Assembly (NCBI RefSeq): GCF_014280965.1
Contig: NZ_JACODZ010000007.1
Span: 310,001-374,000 of the forward strand
Origin: Echinicola salinicaeni
Lineage (GTDB): Bacteria > Bacteroidota > Bacteroidia > Cytophagales > Cyclobacteriaceae
Reading direction: 5' to 3'
Length of the DNA stretch: 64,000 bases
Below are positions 54,248 through 63,809 of the stretch, piece by piece. Below the pieces are notes generated by a model. It was not told where the DNA came from. It made no database searches and saw only the letters and a list, made by a program, of their open reading frames with translations. The position numbers were made by a program, and so were the translations under genes. Within the stretch, counting starts at the first letter, position 1. The number at the start of each line of letters is the position of its first letter.

Positions 54248-55222
54248 TTAGTTTGCAAATGACACTTTCTCCACCTGATTTTTCACAGGCTCCAAAGATT
54301 TCAAATATTTATAAATGGCCCTTAGATCCGTCGTATCCATCCCAGCATACATCACCCAAGGCATAATGGTCTGAAAGTCTCCCTGCTTTACTGCAATATT
54401 TTGGAACGGATCAGTTTCATACTTTTTAAAAAGTGCTACGAAGTTATCCTCAGATAAATCACCTATACCTGTCTCATCCGCAGTCAAATTTGCAGAACGA
54501 ACCACTGTTCCATCAGGAAAAGGAAATTCCCTGCCACCCCCAAGTCGCGGCCCTATATATGCTCCATTCTCAAAATTAGTATGACAATCTGCACAAGCTC
54601 CTGCAGTCACTAAATATTCCCCATATTTTATCACATCTTTTTTGGGAGGCATTGGTTTTAATTCCGCAGGTTGAGGAATTGTATTCAAGATCAAATTCAT
54701 TGGAAAATCTGCCTTAGAAGAAGGCAAATCATTCTGAACAGGCTCTAAAGTCCGAATATAGGCAATAACAGCTTTTATATCTTCCGGATCCAACTTACCA
54801 TAACTTTGATAGGGCATCACAGGAAAAATGGGATCTCCATTCTTCTTCACCCCTGTGGTAATCAGCCTAAAAAGTTCCCCATCTGTCCAATCTCCTATGC
54901 CAGCAGGCGTGATATTAGGAGCTATAAACACTCCCGGAAACCCCATGGAATGATCAAATTTATCCCCTCCTGCTCCTAAAGTATTAGGTTTTGGAGGGCC
55001 TGAAAACAGGGAAAAATCCCTTTGCGCATGACAATCCATACAAAGCATAACATGGTGTGCCAAATACTCACCTCTGGCTATCTGTTCAGCATCTGCTACT
55101 ATTTCAATTTCTTCAGGAGCATCTATATTGGGCAAACCCAAGCTTACGTAGACAATCCCCACTCCAATAACAATTAATAGTACAGCAAGAATGTAAATAA
55201 CAATCTTAAAAAACCGTTTCAT
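54248..55222 (-). CDS. Dihaem c-type cytochrome
   Basis: 324 residues. An N-terminal membrane anchor (IVIYILAVLLIVIGVGIVYVSLGL) is followed by two cytochrome c domains, each with one haem motif: CMDCH (HHVMLCMDCHAQRDF) and CADCH (TAGACADCHTNFENG). The repeat order and the MGFPGVFIAPNITPAGIGDWTDGELFRLITTGV segment resemble the cytochrome subunits of periplasmic alcohol or sugar dehydrogenases. It would carry electrons from a dehydrogenase to the respiratory chain. No dehydrogenase gene is adjacent; the GMC enzyme 42 kb away is only a possible partner. Confidence 0.92.
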   Translation of the reverse strand: MKRFFKIVIYILAVLLIVIGVGIVYVSLGLPNIDAPEEIEIVADAEQIARGEYLAHHVMLCMDCHAQRDFSLFSGPPKPNTLGAGGDKFDHSMGFPGVFIAPNITPAGIGDWTDGELFRLITTGVKKNGDPIFPVMPYQSYGKLDPEDIKAVIAYIRTLEPVQNDLPSSKADFPMNLILNTIPQPAELKPMPPKKDVIKYGEYLVTAGACADCHTNFENGAYIGPRLGGGREFPFPDGTVVRSANLTADETGIGDLSEDNFVALFKKYETDPFQNIAVKQGDFQTIMPWVMYAGMDTTDLRAIYKYLKSLEPVKNQVEKVSFAN

Positions 55223-56163
55223 ATGTCGTTTGTTTACAAAATATGGTAGAATATACGTAAAATTATTTTACATACAAAAAAATATATTTTAAACACATTA
55301 TTCAGCAAAAAAACGACACTTACAAGAACCCAATCTCATGATCTCAATTCCGTACTATCGAAATAATCCATACTATACCTAACATCATCCACTTTTAGCA
55401 AAAAGCCCTTATTGAATCAAGCTATCACTTTTAACATTGCCCATCAAAACATAACCAAACCATTGCCCTTTATAGTCTTACTTTCTTTAGCAAACAAGAA
55501 ATAACAACCATTCGAAACATCAATTTTCTTTTTGATTAAAAAAGAAAAAGAAAATTTTTTATTTTTTTTCTTAATAAAAATACTAGAAACCGATAACACT
55601 GTTCAAATAGTACTTTCAGCTTTAAAAAAATGACTCTTAAACACTTGTAGGCCTTTTCACCTAAATATTGACAAAATCTTCGATTCATTAATAAAGCATT
55701 TTACTTTATCGAATAAATGAAATATAAGAAGTGTTTTGAAACTAAATAACGGATATAATTTTATGTTTCGTAACATATTACTTATATTCAAAACCACAAA
55801 AGTTAGTTATGAGAAAAGATTTAATGCATTTGAAAGGAAATCTTCAATGCATGAATTGACCCAAAATCACTTTAGCTAATACAATACCCAAACCCTAGCG
55901 CCCTGGTATCTTAATCTGATGCTTTAACGCTTTACCTAATTCGATTTTTTTAAAAATCACAGTTTCTACATTGATACACATTATAGGAACTCTTGACTAT
56001 TTCATTCAGCTCTATCAAAGCAATGAATTAGTCAACTTGATGTATAAAGAAAAAGACAAATCAGGTAGGTTTTGAGCAGTCTTGATTAAGGTTTACTGAG
56101 AATAGACAAAACGTTGTCATTCTTTATTATGAAAAATTTTAACAAAACTAAGACTACTAAAAA
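55223..56163. other. Long AT-rich intergenic region before the SusC gene
   Basis: 941 bases with no reading frame worth calling. It is very AT-rich with A- and T-runs (notably 55535-55585) and a short 7-2-7 dyad at 55943-55958. I found no exact TAnnTTTG box; TATGTTTC near 55761 is the nearest type. It probably holds the SusC operon promoter and a long leader, and the start of the divergent cytochrome gene. Confidence 0.5.
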
Positions 56164-59100
56164 ATGTTAAAAACTCTACTAAGTTTTTTATTTATCACCT
56201 GTCTGAGTGGACTTGTTGCAGCTCAGACAATTTCAGTAAGTGGGACTGTCATCGATGCAGCGTCCCAAGAACCCATTCCCGGTGTAAACATCCTAGTTAA
56301 AGGCTCCACCAAAGGAATGGTTACCGACATCGATGGAAATTTTAAAATCGGCGTTGAAAAAGGAAAAACGCTAATATTTTCATTCATTGGCTACCAAGCC
56401 CAAGAAAAAACGGTAAACAATGATCAAACCTTAAATATCTCTTTAGAAGCTGAAGAATCAGAGCTTGAGGAATTTGTGGTGGTTGGTTACCAATCTGTGA
56501 TCAAAAGAGACGTTACAGGTGCAACCAACAGTATCAAAGGTGAAGACTTGGAAGCTATTCCAGTTACCAATGTAGCTTCGCTAATAGGTACTCAAGGAAC
56601 AGGTATCCAGACGGTCAACGTCAGTGGTGCTCCAGGTGCCAGAGGAGCCTTGATGATTAGAGGTAATACCACAGTATCAGGAGGCCTTGATGGTGGAGAA
56701 AGATTTACTGCCTTCAGTACCCCGCTTTATGTGGTAGATGGTGTACAGACTTCTTTGGAAGATCTTGCTGGATACGGTGTTTCGAACACTGATTATCTAG
56801 CCTCACTAAACCCTAATGATATTGAAAGTATTGATATCCTTAAAGATGCATCAGCTGCTGCAATTTATGGTTCCAGAGGTGCAAACGGGGTAATTATTAT
56901 CAAAACAAAAAAAGGTGCTGCGCTTGACAAGCCTCAATTTGATTTTTCTACTAGTATAGGTTTTCAACCAATTCCTCAATTGGTGCCTATGTTAGCAGGT
57001 GCGGCAGAAAGAAGAGAAAAGATGGGCATGTTGGAAAAATGGTGGGATCATGACTTCCTACTTTCAAACAATGTACCAATGATGTTGACAGATAGCATCA
57101 ACCCTGCTTTCAATAATAATGTTGATTATCAAGGTTTATTCTATCAAACTGGTGTTTCTCAACGCTATAACCTGAGTATGAGAGGAGGAAGTGAAGCCTC
57201 TAATTACCGTGTTTCCTTAGGGTATAATGATGACAAAGGGGTTATCAAAGCCACAGGTTTCAGAAGATATACCCTTAATGCCAACATGAACATGAAGGCA
57301 GGGAAAAGATTTAACAACCAGTTTATCATCAACTCTTCTATAACTGATAATAAAACTGGACAAGGAAACCCAGGAGGAGGTTCATTTAACTTGGACAATA
57401 GTCTTCCTACAAGTCCTAATAACCTGAACTCTTCTCTATTTTCAATTACCGACGAGAAGATTCAGTCGCTTGAAGGAGAGTTGGACGAGAAGTTGAACAC
57501 AGATGAACAGCTAAAAGTTACTTTTTCAAACTTTGCTCAGCTAAAACTGATTGATGGTCTAAAGCTTAATTCTCAGCTTACCTTCCAGTATGATGCCAAC
57601 AAGAAAAATTTCTATGAGCCTTCTTCCATTAGACCAAACGGAGACGGTTATGCAGCTTATTCACTTTATACCAGAAAGAACAACGCATCTGACCTGTACA
57701 TGGACTATTTCAAGACCATAGGAAATCATGAAATTACAGCTATTGCTGGTAACAGAATAGACTATAATAAATATGAAGATATGGGAATCAATGCCGTTGG
57801 CTTTGGTAGTGATGCCATTCAAGTTATCAACAGCAGATATGAGAAAGATAATATTGGAGGCTTCACGGACATCAGTGCAAATGCGCTTGTTTCCTATTAT
57901 GCTAGATTCAACTACAAATTCAAAAGAAAGTATTTAGTCAGCGTCAACTACAGTAGAGATGCTTCTTCAAGATTCGGTAAGGATTCTCGTTGGGCAAACT
58001 TTGGTTCAGTATCCCTAGGCTGGGTATTCTCTGATGAGGCTTTTGTACAGGAAGCTGTGGGTGAATGGTTAGACTTTGGTAAACTTCGAGGAAGCTGGGG
58101 TATCAATGGTAAGCAATTTAGCCAAAACTTCTTAAGATATGGCGCCTATGACCTAGGATATGGAGGATTGTCTGCAGGATTAGGATCAAACCAAATGAGT
58201 GTTTCCTCCTATGGAGGTATCACCGGCGTAGTACCTAACTATAACGCCATTGGTAATGACCAACTTTCATGGGAACAATCAAGACAATGGAACTTAGGTT
58301 TTGATTTGTCCATGCTAAATCAAAGATTGAACATCACCTTTGATGCCTATAACAAAAGTACTGACCGCCTATTCTTCGATATTGCATTCCCTTCTTATTC
58401 TGGATACAATAACGCCAAGGCCAATGTAGCAGGCGTACTTAACTATGGTTGGGAAGGTCAAATTCGTTATGATATCTTCCCAAGAGCTAGTGACTGGAAA
58501 TTAGAACTTACTGCTGGTTTTGCAAGAAACGAGAACTTTGTTAGTGCATTGCCTAATGGTAACAGAGATTATATTGTCGGAAGCTACGGTTATATTGTAG
58601 GTAGACCACTTAACCTGTACAAAGTATTTATCAATGATTATATCATTGATAATTTGGAGCAACTTCCAGTAAACCCTTACACTGGTGAACCACTTACAGG
58701 AAAATCTGCCTGGGCTTCTATCAGACCAGGATTGCCGATATGGGAAGATATCAATGGTGATTACCTATTGGATGAAGCAGGAGACCAGATCATGTCCCTT
58801 GATTACTCTCCAGTTCCTGATATCCAAGGTAACTTCAACGTTAATTTCCGTTACAAAGGATGGTATGTTCAGGCTTATAGCCAGTTCTCCTTTGGTGCAG
58901 ATATCAAAAACACCGTCCTCAACAGCTATATGGACAGATATGACAGAGGTGGTAACGGTTGGGCCACATCAGGTCTAGCGGATTTAAGTGAGTATAGTTT
59001 CTGGGAGCAACCTGGTGATGGTGCTGCAGGTGTACGTTTCCCTGCCCTATTCCCTGCTGGTGGAGGAGAAAGTCCTTTCTATGCATTTAGAGGTAACCAA

Positions 59101-59355
59101 ACCATGTGGATAGAAAATGGAGATTATTGGAAAATTACCAATGCCTCCGTTGGATATAACTTCAACAAAAATTCCATCATTAATGACTGGGGATTAAGTA
59201 GGTTGAGAGTTTATCTTTCTGTTCTTAATCCATACCAATGGCAAAGATCAAAGTCGATTGTTGATGCCTCTATGGTGGATGCCCGCGGTCATGTATTGGG
59301 CAATGGCTACCCTCAAGCCAGGACATTTTCCGTTGGTCTAAACGCTAGATTCTAA
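56164..59355 (+). CDS. SusC/RagA-family TonB-linked outer-membrane transporter
   Basis: 1063 residues. Signal peptide (LLSFLFITCLSGLVAAQ), a carboxypeptidase-regulatory-like domain (about 22-100: VSGTVIDAASQEPIPGVNILVKG), a TonB-box-like FVVVGYQ at about 105-112, a plug (about 115-240: SLIGTQGTGIQTVNVSGAPGARGALMIRGN, then SIDILKDASAAAIYGSRGANGVIIIKTKKG) and a 22-strand-type barrel ending ARTFSVGLNARF. It imports an oligomer captured by the SusD partner. No N-terminal STN domain is present, so it is not itself the sensor for an anti-sigma pair. It is first in a four-gene operon. Confidence 0.97.
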   Translation: MLKTLLSFLFITCLSGLVAAQTISVSGTVIDAASQEPIPGVNILVKGSTKGMVTDIDGNFKIGVEKGKTLIFSFIGYQAQEKTVNNDQTLNISLEAEESELEEFVVVGYQSVIKRDVTGATNSIKGEDLEAIPVTNVASLIGTQGTGIQTVNVSGAPGARGALMIRGNTTVSGGLDGGERFTAFSTPLYVVDGVQTSLEDLAGYGVSNTDYLASLNPNDIESIDILKDASAAAIYGSRGANGVIIIKTKKGAALDKPQFDFSTSIGFQPIPQLVPMLAGAAERREKMGMLEKWWDHDFLLSNNVPMMLTDSINPAFNNNVDYQGLFYQTGVSQRYNLSMRGGSEASNYRVSLGYNDDKGVIKATGFRRYTLNANMNMKAGKRFNNQFIINSSITDNKTGQGNPGGGSFNLDNSLPTSPNNLNSSLFSITDEKIQSLEGELDEKLNTDEQLKVTFSNFAQLKLIDGLKLNSQLTFQYDANKKNFYEPSSIRPNGDGYAAYSLYTRKNNASDLYMDYFKTIGNHEITAIAGNRIDYNKYEDMGINAVGFGSDAIQVINSRYEKDNIGGFTDISANALVSYYARFNYKFKRKYLVSVNYSRDASSRFGKDSRWANFGSVSLGWVFSDEAFVQEAVGEWLDFGKLRGSWGINGKQFSQNFLRYGAYDLGYGGLSAGLGSNQMSVSSYGGITGVVPNYNAIGNDQLSWEQSRQWNLGFDLSMLNQRLNITFDAYNKSTDRLFFDIAFPSYSGYNNAKANVAGVLNYGWEGQIRYDIFPRASDWKLELTAGFARNENFVSALPNGNRDYIVGSYGYIVGRPLNLYKVFINDYIIDNLEQLPVNPYTGEPLTGKSAWASIRPGLPIWEDINGDYLLDEAGDQIMSLDYSPVPDIQGNFNVNFRYKGWYVQAYSQFSFGADIKNTVLNSYMDRYDRGGNGWATSGLADLSEYSFWEQPGDGAAGVRFPALFPAGGGESPFYAFRGNQTMWIENGDYWKITNASVGYNFNKNSIINDWGLSRLRVYLSVLNPYQWQRSKSIVDASMVDARGHVLGNGYPQARTFSVGLNARF

Positions 59356-59366
59356 AAAACGAAACG

Positions 59367-60905
59367 ATGAAAAAATTAGGAAAAATAAACATAGCCATAT
59401 TAACGCTATTTTCGACGTTAATCTTTAGCTGCAACAGTATCCTTGACCAAGAGCCGGTTAGTATTACACACCCTGACGTCTACTGGAGCTCTCAAAGTGA
59501 AGCAGAACAAGCTTTGGCAGGATCATACGCCTTATTCAAATATGCGATGACCTATCAAGCGAATTTTTTGCACTGGGGAGAATTCCCTGCAAAAACCTTG
59601 ATGGACAGTAAATTCTGGATTACCAACTATATTGAAGGAAGTGGTAATTATGTTTTACCCTACAGGGGAAACACTCAGGAATGGAAACATTTCTATAGAG
59701 CAGCCAACTGGGCCTACACCATTGAGCAGTATGTAGAAGGAATGCCTGAAGAGCTATTCACCACTTCACAGGAAAAAAACAGAATCTTGGGTGAAGCAGC
59801 GTTTGTAAGAGCCTTATCCTACTTCTATATGACTAGAATCTGGGGAGAAATTCCAATCGTACACGAATCGATCGAATCCTCAGATCAACTGATCACTGAA
59901 GACGGATATATCGTTGAAGTTGCTAGATCGAAAGAAAAAGAAGTACTAGAGTATATCCTTGAAACCACTGAAAAATCAATAGGATTACTGGAATATGCCA
60001 GTCCAGGATCAAACAATTGGGCCATCACTGCCAACAAAGCAAGTGCAGAAGCACTTAAAGCCCACGTACTTCTTTGGTATGCAAGTAGAGAGGGTGGTAA
60101 TAATGAGTTAGTACAACAAAGTATTGATGCTGCCACTTCTGTGATCAATAATAGTAACACGAGCCTTGTGGATTATGTTACAGAAGGTCAAGAAGGTTTC
60201 GAGAAAATGATCAAAGGACAATCTAAAACTGGTCTTTTTGAAATCAATATCAATGCAGGTATGGATGAGTCTTTTAGATTGAGCAAAGGTGGTGGAAATC
60301 ACACTGGTATGACCTTGGACCAACCTATATTGAACGGAAACAATGGAGCAGGTCCAAAAGGGAACCCAGATTTTTATGGGTTTGAATTCATGATCGAACC
60401 AGAAAGAGAAAATGATGTAAGAAAGGAATTGTTCTTTAATGAATTTGATAAAATGGGTAACCAAACCTTCCCGCTCAAATATTCATTAAGTTCTGATGAT
60501 CCTGCATCTGAAGATCCTTACGCAGTTTTCTCAGAATCTAACATTCTTATCTTCAGACTTGCGGACATTTATCTATTGAGAGCAGAGGCTTACACTAAGC
60601 TTGGCCAATATTCTGAGGCAATTGAAGATCTTAACCTTATCCGTAGCAAAGCAGGCGTACCAGATTATTCAGGAACACTAGATGAGAGAGGACTAATCAA
60701 AGCTATTTTCGATGAAAGAGCGATTGAATTAGTAGCAGAAGCACATGTGGCTTATGACCGAATCAGAATGGATTATTTTGAAGGCGTTTCTTGGATGAAC
60801 AGTGATAGAAAAGCCAAGGATGGTTATTTCTGGCCAGTTTCCATTGATGTAATTTTAAGGAATCCTTCCATAGTTCAAACTGAATATTGGCAAGGACGTT
60901 TGTAA
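59367..60905 (+). CDS. SusD/RagB-family substrate-binding lipoprotein
   Basis: 512 residues. Lipobox in LIFSCNSILDQEPVS, so it is anchored at the cell surface. Helical SusD fold: SSQSEAEQALAGSYALFKYAM, ILGEAAFVRALSYFYMTRIWGEIPIVHE, ADIYLLRAEAYTKLGQYSEAIEDLNLIRSKAGVPD, and the closing DYFEGVSWMNSDRKAKDGYFWPVSIDVILRNP. It caps the SusC barrel and hands over the glycan or other oligomer. It starts 12 bases after susC. The ligand cannot be told from sequence. Confidence 0.96.
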   Translation: MKKLGKINIAILTLFSTLIFSCNSILDQEPVSITHPDVYWSSQSEAEQALAGSYALFKYAMTYQANFLHWGEFPAKTLMDSKFWITNYIEGSGNYVLPYRGNTQEWKHFYRAANWAYTIEQYVEGMPEELFTTSQEKNRILGEAAFVRALSYFYMTRIWGEIPIVHESIESSDQLITEDGYIVEVARSKEKEVLEYILETTEKSIGLLEYASPGSNNWAITANKASAEALKAHVLLWYASREGGNNELVQQSIDAATSVINNSNTSLVDYVTEGQEGFEKMIKGQSKTGLFEININAGMDESFRLSKGGGNHTGMTLDQPILNGNNGAGPKGNPDFYGFEFMIEPERENDVRKELFFNEFDKMGNQTFPLKYSLSSDDPASEDPYAVFSESNILIFRLADIYLLRAEAYTKLGQYSEAIEDLNLIRSKAGVPDYSGTLDERGLIKAIFDERAIELVAEAHVAYDRIRMDYFEGVSWMNSDRKAKDGYFWPVSIDVILRNPSIVQTEYWQGRL

Positions 60906-60927
60906 TCACCCTTTAAAATAAAGAATA

Positions 60928-61566
60928 ATGAAAAAATATATCTATATACTAGTTATATCTCTCGGCTTCATTTCATGTATTGATGAAGATTACCTAGAGG
61001 ATGGAGGAGTAAGTAGTCCATATGTAGGCTCTGATACCTATACCTTTCTAAAATCACATTCGCAGTTGGACACGCTTGCGTTATTGATCGAAAGAGCAGA
61101 CCTGATAGATGAGGTAAATGGAGAAAACACCCTGTTTGCCCCTAATAATCTTTCTATCCAAAAATATGTAAACGCCGTATTGGCAGACATGAGGGAAGAA
61201 GATGCTGAAGCTGAATTCACCGTAAATGACATCCCAATGGATACTTTACAAAAATATATGGGCGGTTATATTTTCCCTGGAAAAATCACCAGAGAAGACA
61301 TGACAATGGAAGGTGAAATTTTGACTGCATTAAATGGTGAGCAAAAAAGAATTTCTCTTGAACCAAGAGAAGAATACACTAACCAATTGAGCAGCTTTCC
61401 TGAATATGTGTTTTTCACCTATAAAAATGGTGAGGAATGGGATGAATGGGACAGTATTGATGATGATGATGTAGTCATAGTCAGATCATCTAATTTATTG
61501 TCCACCAGCGGAGTAATACATGTATTACAAGGCACCCATATCCTATTTAATTATGATAGTGAGTAA
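60928..61566 (+). CDS. Fasciclin (FAS1)-domain lipoprotein
   Basis: 212 residues. Lipobox: VISLGFISCIDEDY. The remainder fits one FAS1 domain: TYTFLKSHSQLDTLALLIERADLIDEVNGENTLFAPNNLSIQKYV (H1 box), and the end SGVIHVLQGTHILFNY (H2 box). FAS1 domains mediate adhesion or binding. Third in the SusCD operon, 22 bases after susD, so it is probably a surface-exposed accessory binding protein for the same substrate. Confidence 0.85.
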   Translation: MKKYIYILVISLGFISCIDEDYLEDGGVSSPYVGSDTYTFLKSHSQLDTLALLIERADLIDEVNGENTLFAPNNLSIQKYVNAVLADMREEDAEAEFTVNDIPMDTLQKYMGGYIFPGKITREDMTMEGEILTALNGEQKRISLEPREEYTNQLSSFPEYVFFTYKNGEEWDEWDSIDDDDVVIVRSSNLLSTSGVIHVLQGTHILFNYDSE

Positions 61567-61594
61567 ATCATTATTCAACCAAAACACTTTGAAA

Positions 61595-62701
61595 ATGAAA
61601 AAAGCATTATATCAAATATTAGCATTATCATTTTTGGGAGTGGTCTCCTGTACCCCTCCTGAAATAGGTTATTTGAGTGATAACGTTCATTCTACTCAAG
61701 ATACCATAACCGTTGCAAGAGGAGCTTTTTCTGTTTCTGCACGTCCAGCAATCGAAAACTCCACAGCCCCAATGAAATGGGAAATTGTTGGCTTCACAGA
61801 TATGGACGGTAATCCAAACAATGAACTACTGGAACCCCATGAAATCCGCATTTGGAAAGAAGCTTTTAACGGCGATACTGATACTACCCTAGCACTTGCA
61901 GAGGCAAAACTAGAGCTTTCAGAAGAACCATCCATTATGATGAATGAAGTCAGTGGAGAATTCGCCTTTACTCAAGCTACAAAGTTTGTTCAAAACGACC
62001 TTTTCAAGGCTGATGTACAAGTTTCTAATATCAAAGGGACAAAATTGCTCCAAGACTACACGGTTATTAAACTGGAGCCATTTGAAGCAGTAGAGTTCCC
62101 TACAGAAATGAGATCTCGTTTGATATTAGACTCGGATGAAGGCAGTACTATTGCCCACACAGGTGTAATTTCAGGATCTGGCGATGAAAATATCCCTAGT
62201 GTCCTTGATGGTACCAATCCTTACTTCTCTATACAGAAAGTAAGCAACGAACCTGCTAACTCTGTACAAGTAGATATGATTATCCAAGATAGCTATGGAA
62301 ACGCTTTAGATACGGATGAAATCACCTTTTACCCAAGTGGATCGTCCTATCTACAAAATTATCATGACAACTCTGTAGAAACCGTTGAAGGAACCAAAAA
62401 GACTTCTTTCTTTTTACCAGCTCCTCCATTTCCACAATATGCCAGGAACTATAGCGGTAATAGCTCTTACTTGATGTATTACCTATCCAAGGGCAGTGCC
62501 TTTGTTGTGGACACTGAAGCTTACGAAGCAGATAATGGACCTAAAACAGATGCTGAATGGGAAGAATTCTGGGCTCCGTTTAAAGATCCTGAAACAGGTA
62601 AAATCAGGAACCATGCCTATATCAGATGGGGTGTTAAAATCAATGATACTGGTACATGGGAATTGAAAATGAATATCCCTTATACTAAGTTGGATGAATA
62701 A
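61595..62701 (+). CDS. DUF5007-like surface lipoprotein
   Basis: 368 residues from ATG at 61595 (MKKALYQILALSF); the longer frame overlaps the fasciclin gene. Lipobox in LGVVSCTPPEIGYLSD. Beta-rich, with acidic and aromatic stretches (DNVHSTQDTITVARGAFSVSARPAIEN, ITFYPSGSSYLQNYHDNSVETVEG, AYIRWGVKINDTGTWELKMNIPYT). It resembles DUF5007 proteins that follow fasciclin genes in SusCD operons. It may be a surface glycan-binding protein; that is an inference. The operon ends 33 bases later at a strong hairpin. Confidence 0.75.
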   Translation: MKKALYQILALSFLGVVSCTPPEIGYLSDNVHSTQDTITVARGAFSVSARPAIENSTAPMKWEIVGFTDMDGNPNNELLEPHEIRIWKEAFNGDTDTTLALAEAKLELSEEPSIMMNEVSGEFAFTQATKFVQNDLFKADVQVSNIKGTKLLQDYTVIKLEPFEAVEFPTEMRSRLILDSDEGSTIAHTGVISGSGDENIPSVLDGTNPYFSIQKVSNEPANSVQVDMIIQDSYGNALDTDEITFYPSGSSYLQNYHDNSVETVEGTKKTSFFLPAPPFPQYARNYSGNSSYLMYYLSKGSAFVVDTEAYEADNGPKTDAEWEEFWAPFKDPETGKIRNHAYIRWGVKINDTGTWELKMNIPYTKLDE

Positions 62702-62734
62702 GCGGAATCATTTGACGCTTTTATGCTAAACATT

Positions 62735-62767
62735 AAAACCAGCCATTACAGGCTGGTTTTTTTTTTA
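62735..62767 (+). terminator. Terminator of the SusCD operon
   Basis: A perfect 10-bp stem (AAAACCAGCC with GGCTGGTTTT) and a 6-base loop, followed by a long T-run. The minus-strand A-run also makes it possible for xerD transcripts. Confidence 0.95.
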
Positions 62768-62786
62768 TTTGTCTACCCAAAACGAC

Positions 62787-63692
62787 TTATTTTCTTGGGT
62801 GAAATTCTGTCAACACCTGCCTTAAATATTCACGATCAAGATGTGTATATATCTCTGTAGTAGTAATACTTTCATGCCCCAGCATCTCTTGTACAGCGCG
62901 GAGATCTGCCCCTCCTTCTATTAAATGCGTTGCAAAGCTGTGCCTAAAAGTATGGGGACTGACCTTTTTATGAATCCCCACTTCTGCTACAATTTTCTTT
63001 ATCATTAAAAACACCATTACCCTAGTTAGCTTTTTGCCCCGCCGGTTCAAGAAAACATACTCCTCATGACCTGCTGCTATTTTTTGATTACGGCGAATTT
63101 CTTTTAAATAAATTTGGAGATACTTTAAAGCATCTTTCCCTACTGGCACCAACCTCTCCTTATTCCCTTTACCAATAACCCGTAAAAATCCAATATCCGT
63201 AAAAACATTTGAAAGTTTCAATTCAGTGAGCTCTGACACCCTAAGACCACTACTATACAACACCTCAAGTATTGCCCTATTTCTATGGCCTTCAGCCTCT
63301 CCTAACTTAACTCCTTCCAATATTTGGTTGATTTCATAATAGCTCAAGGTATCCGGTAATTTCCTACCCAACTTAGGAGCTTCCAGAAGTACCGCGGGAT
63401 CTTCTGAAATTATATCCTCATACATCAAGAATTTAAAAAATGCCTTTATTCCAGAAATCACCCTAGCTTGTGTATACTCTGAAACTTCCATGGATGCCAA
63501 TTCATGAACAAAAGACCTCAAATGTTCCAGTTGTAGTCCTGAGAGTTTTAGATCAGGATAATTTTCCTTGAAATGATGGGCCAATCTTTTTATATCCTGC
63601 TGATAAGCAGAAATTGAATTCTGACTCAAAGACCGCTCTATCTTCAAATAATAGACAAACTGCTTGATATATTTTTCCCAATACCCATCCAT
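62787..63692 (-). CDS. xerD: Site-specific tyrosine recombinase XerD
   Basis: 301 residues from ATG at 63692 (MDGYWEKYIKQF); a longer frame runs through the promoter and is not used. The SAM-like N-terminal domain is followed by the catalytic domain with Arg in YSSGLRVSELTELK, Lys in VIGKGNKERLVPV, HxxR in SPHTFRHSFATHLIEGG, and the nucleophile Tyr in TTTEIYTHLDRE. It would resolve chromosome dimers at dif with XerC, activated by FtsK (also in this window). No other phage or integron genes surround it, supporting the housekeeping role. Confidence 0.94.
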   Translation of the reverse strand: MDGYWEKYIKQFVYYLKIERSLSQNSISAYQQDIKRLAHHFKENYPDLKLSGLQLEHLRSFVHELASMEVSEYTQARVISGIKAFFKFLMYEDIISEDPAVLLEAPKLGRKLPDTLSYYEINQILEGVKLGEAEGHRNRAILEVLYSSGLRVSELTELKLSNVFTDIGFLRVIGKGNKERLVPVGKDALKYLQIYLKEIRRNQKIAAGHEEYVFLNRRGKKLTRVMVFLMIKKIVAEVGIHKKVSPHTFRHSFATHLIEGGADLRAVQEMLGHESITTTEIYTHLDREYLRQVLTEFHPRK

Positions 63693-63709
63693 ACAAAAAT
63701 ATTTTGATC

Positions 63710-63717
63710 CAAAGATA
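63710..63717 (-). promoter_or_regulatory. -7 box of xerD
   Basis: Minus strand TATCTTTG, an exact TAnnTTTG match, 17 bases before the ATG at 63692. A second TATTTTTG (63701-63694) lies directly before the start codon. Their place supports the short form of XerD. Confidence 0.45.
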
Positions 63718-63809
63718 AAATTTAAGCTTGGCTTTTTTGTCCAAATCAACTGGCATATACTTAACTTTGCCCAATATTTGGAAGTAAAAGCTAAAAACCA
63801 TTTTATATT

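Noticed and set aside
55535-55585. A/T tracts as a replication origin
   Set aside because: No DnaA-box cluster, no dnaA/dnaN or parAB genes near, and A/T runs are common in this genome's gaps.
55223-56163. A known riboswitch in the long gap
   Set aside because: I looked for cobalamin-, TPP- and SAM-type core motifs by eye and found none.
62787-63692. XerD-type recombinase as a sign of an integrated element
   Set aside because: No integrase-flanking repeats, phage genes or tRNA target nearby; it is next to aroQ and matches housekeeping XerD.
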